Of a stretch of 64,000 bases of DNA, positions 60,809 through 64,000 are shown in pieces. The first letter of the stretch is position 1. Each line of letters begins with the position of its first letter. The position numbers and the translations under genes are program-made. The notes below the pieces were generated by a model that saw only the letters and a list, made by a program, of their open reading frames with translations, ran no database searches and had not been told where the DNA came from. The stretch lies in assembly GCF_036227605.1 (NCBI RefSeq), contig NZ_CP109487.1:1984001-2048000 (forward strand), given 5' to 3'. This stretch comes from Streptomyces sp. NBC_01439. Lineage in GTDB: Bacteria > Actinomycetota > Actinomycetes > Streptomycetales > Streptomycetaceae.

Positions 60809-61705
60809 TCAGCGGCGGCCCGCGTGCCAGGCGGCCCGCGCCCGGTGGGCGATCGGCAGGTACCGCAGTCGCTCCGGCAGCAGCGGTACGAGGATCCGTA
60901 CGACCGTGCTGAACCGCCGGAGCGTGCGCTCCTGGGCCGGGCTCCACTCCAGGCCGATCGCGGCGCGGGCCTCGGGCGGCATGTAGCCGACGGTGACGAA
61001 GGCCCGCAGGCGCAGGAACGCAGCACGCAGCACCGGCCAGGTGAGCCGCAGCAGCAGCCGTACGGGGAGCGGTCCGCCCTCGGGCCGGGGCAGCCGCACT
61101 TCGGTGGAGATCAGCTCGCGGGCGACCGCGGTGGGCTCGATCTCCTCGGCCAGCATCCGGCCCCAGTACGTCCAGTACTCCTCGATACTCTGCGGCATGT
61201 CCCGGTCGTGCAGGCCGAGGATCCGGCCCACCTGGAGCCACTCCTGGTAGAGCTGCCGCTCCTGGGCCGGGGTGAAGCGGCGCAGCAGGTAGCGCCCCGC
61301 GTAGACGTAGACCGGGAAGCCGGTGGCGTGCACCCAGGCGTAGCAGGCGGGGTCGAGGGAGTGGTAGCGGCGGCCCCGGGTGTCGGTGCCCTGGATGTCC
61401 TTGTGCAGGCGGCGCACCCGGCGGCCCTCCGCCGCCGCCTCCTTCCCGCCGTACACCCACAGCTGGACCGAGCGCAGGGAGCGCTCGCCGCGGCCCCAGG
61501 GGTCGGTGCGGAAGACGGAGTACTCGTCGACACCGGCCGCGATCGCGGGGTGGGCGACCTGCATGGTGAAGGCGGCGGGCAGCATCAGCAGGGCGCGGAC
61601 GTCACCGGCGATGGTCCACAGCACCCCGCCGGGCGGGGGCGGCTCGGGGTCGGTGCGGCGCGTGGCCGCAGGTCCGGCGGGGGGTGCTGAGTCCGTCTTC
61701 GTCAT
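60809..61705 (-). CDS. MpaB-like (DUF2236) oxygenase family protein
   Basis: A 298-residue DUF2236 protein. Family features are LPAAFTMQVAHPAIAAGVDEYSVFRTDPWGRGERSL, HKDIQGTDTRGRRYHSLDP and WVHATGFPVYV, with His residues placed as in the heme- or iron-binding rubber oxygenase/MpaB group. The reaction is unknown. An N-terminal Pro-rich tail precedes the fold. ATG 61705. It shares a divergent region with the sphingomyelinase-like gene. Confidence 0.85.
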   Translation of the reverse strand: MTKTDSAPPAGPAATRRTDPEPPPPGGVLWTIAGDVRALLMLPAAFTMQVAHPAIAAGVDEYSVFRTDPWGRGERSLRSVQLWVYGGKEAAAEGRRVRRLHKDIQGTDTRGRRYHSLDPACYAWVHATGFPVYVYAGRYLLRRFTPAQERQLYQEWLQVGRILGLHDRDMPQSIEEYWTYWGRMLAEEIEPTAVARELISTEVRLPRPEGGPLPVRLLLRLTWPVLRAAFLRLRAFVTVGYMPPEARAAIGLEWSPAQERTLRRFSTVVRILVPLLPERLRYLPIAHRARAAWHAGRR

Positions 61706-61836
61706 ACGACAAGTATGCGAGCACCGGACGGCCGTCTCACGGACAGAAAGTCTCTGCACGGGTGTTACCCAGAGGTAACTGCTGCTGCTTGTATGACGGG
61801 CGTCGATCTTCCCCCGCAGGAATGACGGAGACCTTC

Positions 61837-62826
61837 ATGCTGCTTTCCACGACCCGCTCGCGCCGCGCCGCCGCCACGGCCGTCGCCGCGGTCGCCGCAG
61901 GCGCACTGGCCACCACCACCGCGCCCGCCGCTTCGGCCGCGGAGACCGCCGCCGCCCCCCGGCTCAGCGTCCTGTCGTACAACGTGTTCCTGATGAGCAA
62001 GAACCTGTACCCGAACTGGGGCCAGGACCACCGGGCCGCCGAGATCCCCAAGACCTCCTTCTACAAGGGCCACGACGTGGTCGTGCTCCAGGAGGCCTTC
62101 GACAACAGCTCCTCGGACGCGCTGAAGGCCAACTCCGCCGTGCAGTACCCGTACCAGACCCCCGTCGTCGGCCGCAGCAAGAGCGGCTGGGACGCCACGG
62201 GCGGCGCGTACTCCGCCACCACCCCGGAGGACGGCGGGGTCACGATCCTCAGCAAGTGGCCGATCGTCCGCAAGGAGCAGGTCGTCTACAAGGACGCGTG
62301 CGGCGCCGACTGGTGGTCCAACAAGGGCTTCGCCTACGTCGTCCTGAACGTGAACGGCACCAAGGTGCACGTGGTCGGCACGCACGCGCAGTCCACCGAC
62401 CCCGGCTGCGGCGCGGGCGAGGCCGCGGAGATGCGCGCCCGTCAGTTCCGTGCCGTGGACGCCTTCCTGGACGGGAAGAACATTCCGGCGAGCGAGCAGG
62501 TCATCGTGGCGGGCGACCTCAACGTCGACTCGCGCACGCCCGAGTACGCGAGCCTGCTCGCCAACGCCGACCTGGCGGACTCCGACACCCGTACGGGGCA
62601 CCCGTACTCCTTCGACACCGCGCTGAACTCGATAGCCAACTACCGCTACCCGACCGACCCGCGCGAGGACCTGGACTACGTCCTCTACCGCAAGGGCAAC
62701 GCCCGCCCGGCGGGCTGGGAGAACAACGTGGTCAAGGAGCAGTCGGCACCCTGGACGGTCTCCAGCTGGGGCACCTCCTACACCTACACCAACCTCTCCG
62801 ACCACTACCCGCTGATCGGCCGCTAG
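61837..62826 (+). CDS. secreted sphingomyelinase C-like phosphodiesterase
   Basis: A 329-residue exported enzyme of the endonuclease/exonuclease/phosphatase fold. The signal peptide spans TTRSRRAAATAVAAVAAGAL to about residue 35. Catalytic features are LSYNVFLMS, VVLQEAFDN (metal Glu), VVGTHAQSTD, VAGDLNVDS (Asp-x-Asn) and the final LSDHYPLIG (Asp-His), matching bacterial neutral sphingomyelinases. It should cleave phosphocholine from sphingomyelin or a related lipid outside the cell. ATG 61837 has GGAG six bases upstream; ATG 61822 is an alternative. Confidence 0.92.
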   Translation: MLLSTTRSRRAAATAVAAVAAGALATTTAPAASAAETAAAPRLSVLSYNVFLMSKNLYPNWGQDHRAAEIPKTSFYKGHDVVVLQEAFDNSSSDALKANSAVQYPYQTPVVGRSKSGWDATGGAYSATTPEDGGVTILSKWPIVRKEQVVYKDACGADWWSNKGFAYVVLNVNGTKVHVVGTHAQSTDPGCGAGEAAEMRARQFRAVDAFLDGKNIPASEQVIVAGDLNVDSRTPEYASLLANADLADSDTRTGHPYSFDTALNSIANYRYPTDPREDLDYVLYRKGNARPAGWENNVVKEQSAPWTVSSWGTSYTYTNLSDHYPLIGR

Positions 62827-62932
62827 CCCTGTCGTCCTTGCGCGCCTCACTCGACCTCACCCGGCAGTCAACGAGCGTCATCGACACCGGCTGGGCCAGC
62901 CAGTGGTACGGCGTCTCCTGAACAGCACAACA

Positions 62933-62964
62933 CCCCCTTCCGGCCCTTCGGGGTCGGGAGGGGG
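62933..62964. terminator. hairpin terminator between convergent genes
   Basis: Arms CCCCCTTCCG (62933-62942) and CGGGAGGGGG (62955-62964) pair with one G:T, enclosing a GC-rich loop. It lies between the rightward phosphodiesterase and the leftward pterin dehydratase. Confidence 0.75.
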
Positions 62965-62983
62965 CGCTTTCGTACGTCCGGGC

Positions 62984-63298
62984 TCAGTCCAGCGGGAGGG
63001 CCTGGTGTGCAGCCACGATCACGTCGATGCGGTGCGCAAGGTCGAAGTCAGCCCGCGTCAGTCGGTTGCCCGCGTCGTGCGTCGTGATCGAGGCACGCAG
63101 GTGGTCGATACGGAGGTCGAGGTCGGCGTGATGCTGGATGCGCCGGGACCGGTCTGCGATGGTGACGATCGCGGCCACCGCGGCGTGGTAGCGGATCTCG
63201 TACGTCCGGGTGATCGCATCGCCCTCCTGTACCCAGCCCGGCAGCTTCTCCAGGCCTTCGGCGATCTCCTCGTGCGTCAACGGCTTCGGTACACCCAT
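62984..63298 (-). CDS. 4a-hydroxytetrahydrobiopterin dehydratase (PCD/DCoH)
   Basis: A 104-residue pterin-4a-carbinolamine dehydratase. The active-site segment is QHHADLDLRIDHLRASITTHD, with the catalytic His residues in place, and the start PLTHEEIAEGLEKLPGW is typical. It recycles the pterin cofactor after aromatic amino-acid hydroxylation. ATG 63298 is one base after the stop of the TPR gene, so the two are translated together. Confidence 0.92.
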   Translation of the reverse strand: MGVPKPLTHEEIAEGLEKLPGWVQEGDAITRTYEIRYHAAVAAIVTIADRSRRIQHHADLDLRIDHLRASITTHDAGNRLTRADFDLAHRIDVIVAAHQALPLD

Positions 63299-63299
63299 G

Positions 63300-64000
63300 T
63301 CAGCTCCCCTCGTTCACGGGCGCCAGAACCTCCGCGAGGTCCCGGCCTACCGGGGCATCGTGCCACGGCCGCATGGCCCGCTCCAGGCCCCGCAGTTCAC
63401 GCAGCATGCGGGCCGACCGGGTCTCGGCCGCGATCTCGGCGGCCGCGCGGGCGATCTCGACGGCTTGTTCCGGCTGGCGGGCGCCGGCCGCCGCGGTGGC
63501 GTGCCGGGCGAGGTACACGCCGCGGTCCCGGCGGGCCGTCGCGGGTACCTCATCGAGGACCTGCGACCACAGATGCCCGGCCTCCCGGCCGAGGCCGAGC
63601 CGCCCGTAGCAGGTGGCCCGTTGCACCTCGAGGTAGCCGGGGGTGCGGCGGCAGGCGTTGCCCCAGGGCAGGTCGTCGTCGACGCGGCAGAGGAGCTCTC
63701 CGGCGTCGTCGATGAGCCGGTCGACGGCCGTACGGTCGCCTGTGAGGCTGGCGCCGTGGGCCTGCTGCTGCATCGCCATGATCCGCACCTTCGGGAACAG
63801 GCGGTCGTCGTCGAGGGCGGCTTCGCACAGGTCGATGACACCGTGGCCGTCGCCGAGGTCGGTCCGCACGTGGGCGAGGTTGACGAGGCTGTAGCCGATG
63901 AGGTGCGGGTCCTGGGACCTGGCCGCTATTTCCTGCGTGATGCCCCGCCAGAACGCGGCCGCGCCGAGGTCGCCGGCGTCTTGGTAGAGCCAGCCGACGA
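63300..64000 (-). CDS. TPR-rich protein, N-terminus beyond window
   Basis: Only the C-terminal about 233 residues are inside the window; the frame remains open to the edge at 64000. The visible part is a helical TPR-like repeat region (QDAGDLGAAAFWRGITQEIAARSQDPHLIGYSLVNLAHV, RLGLGREAGHLWSQVLDEVP, ARQPEQAVEIARAAAEIA). This arrangement is common in Streptomyces XRE-family regulators, where an N-terminal helix-turn-helix would lie outside the window. It is coupled to the pterin dehydratase gene. Confidence 0.75.
   Translation of the reverse strand, partial: VGWLYQDAGDLGAAAFWRGITQEIAARSQDPHLIGYSLVNLAHVRTDLGDGHGVIDLCEAALDDDRLFPKVRIMAMQQQAHGASLTGDRTAVDRLIDDAGELLCRVDDDLPWGNACRRTPGYLEVQRATCYGRLGLGREAGHLWSQVLDEVPATARRDRGVYLARHATAAAGARQPEQAVEIARAAAEIAAETRSARMLRELRGLERAMRPWHDAPVGRDLAEVLAPVNEGS

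Noticed and set aside
62827..62921. Frame continuing after the phosphodiesterase stop and ending WASQWYGVS
   Set aside because: No start codon or Shine-Dalgarno of its own; may be the tail of a lost gene but nothing supports a call.

Overview
The window is very GC-rich, actinobacterial chromosome. A complete CvnABCD-type conservon, a c-di-AMP riboswitch in front of a LysM/M23 cell-wall hydrolase, a hopanoid operon, and frequent GTG, TTG and leaderless starts all point to Streptomyces. Nothing is plasmid- or phage-like overall, but two stretches look accessory: about 1.8-3.7 kb (broken genes) and about 11.9-20.9 kb (a STAND/caspase/CHAT conflict island with repeats).

Layout. 0.1-4.3 kb: a phospholipase D-like protein, a frameshifted GxGD (presenilin-like) membrane protease candidate, a 5'-truncated and frameshifted acyl-adenylate ligase, and a DUF7144 membrane protein. 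4.35 kb: tRNA-Pro(GGG). 4.5-9 kb: a YjbR protein and the conservon (sensor kinase, roadblock, DUF742, GTPase) with a GAF protein as fifth member. 9.2-11.8 kb: small orphan genes and a TetR/VOC divergent pair sharing two palindromic operators. 11.9-20.5 kb: a CHAT-like protein that lacks its catalytic Cys with a small partner, then a pentanucleotide satellite, a long hairpin element, and a tightly overlapping three-gene operon (caspase-STAND NTPase, alpha/beta hydrolase, WD40 plus winged helix). 20.9-25.4 kb: metallo-beta-lactamase-fold hydrolase, SGNH hydrolase, riboswitch-controlled M23 peptidase and a tyrosine phosphatase.

25.5-35.8 kb is a leftward hopanoid operon: squalene synthesis in three steps (HpnC, HpnD, HpnE), a polyprenyl diphosphate synthase, squalene-hopene cyclase, and side-chain genes (HpnH, HpnG, aminotransferase). 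36.1-43.2 kb is a leftward operon for what looks like an exported glycopolymer: cytidylyltransferase, glycerol-1-phosphate-dehydrogenase-like enzyme, two CDP-alcohol phosphotransferases, a GT2 glycosyltransferase and a TagGH-like ABC exporter. A short leader-peptide ORF, a methyltransferase-GNAT fusion and IPP isomerase follow.

45.7-64 kb is mostly ordinary chromosomal content: an anti-sigma-like ATPase, an HdeD membrane protein, enoyl-CoA hydratase, a DJ-1/GlxA pair, an ABC-F ATPase, an SDR, an ImmA/IrrE-MAB_1171c pair, Tex, a secreted M1 aminopeptidase, an MpaB-like oxygenase, a secreted sphingomyelinase-type phosphodiesterase, pterin dehydratase, and a TPR protein cut by the window edge. 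A second copy of the hairpin element sits exactly at the end of the ABC-F gene and supplies the C-terminus of its convergent neighbour.

The strongest candidates for new biology are the split caspase-STAND/hydrolase/WD40 operon, the dispersed hairpin element with compensatory base changes, and the GxGD protease candidate.
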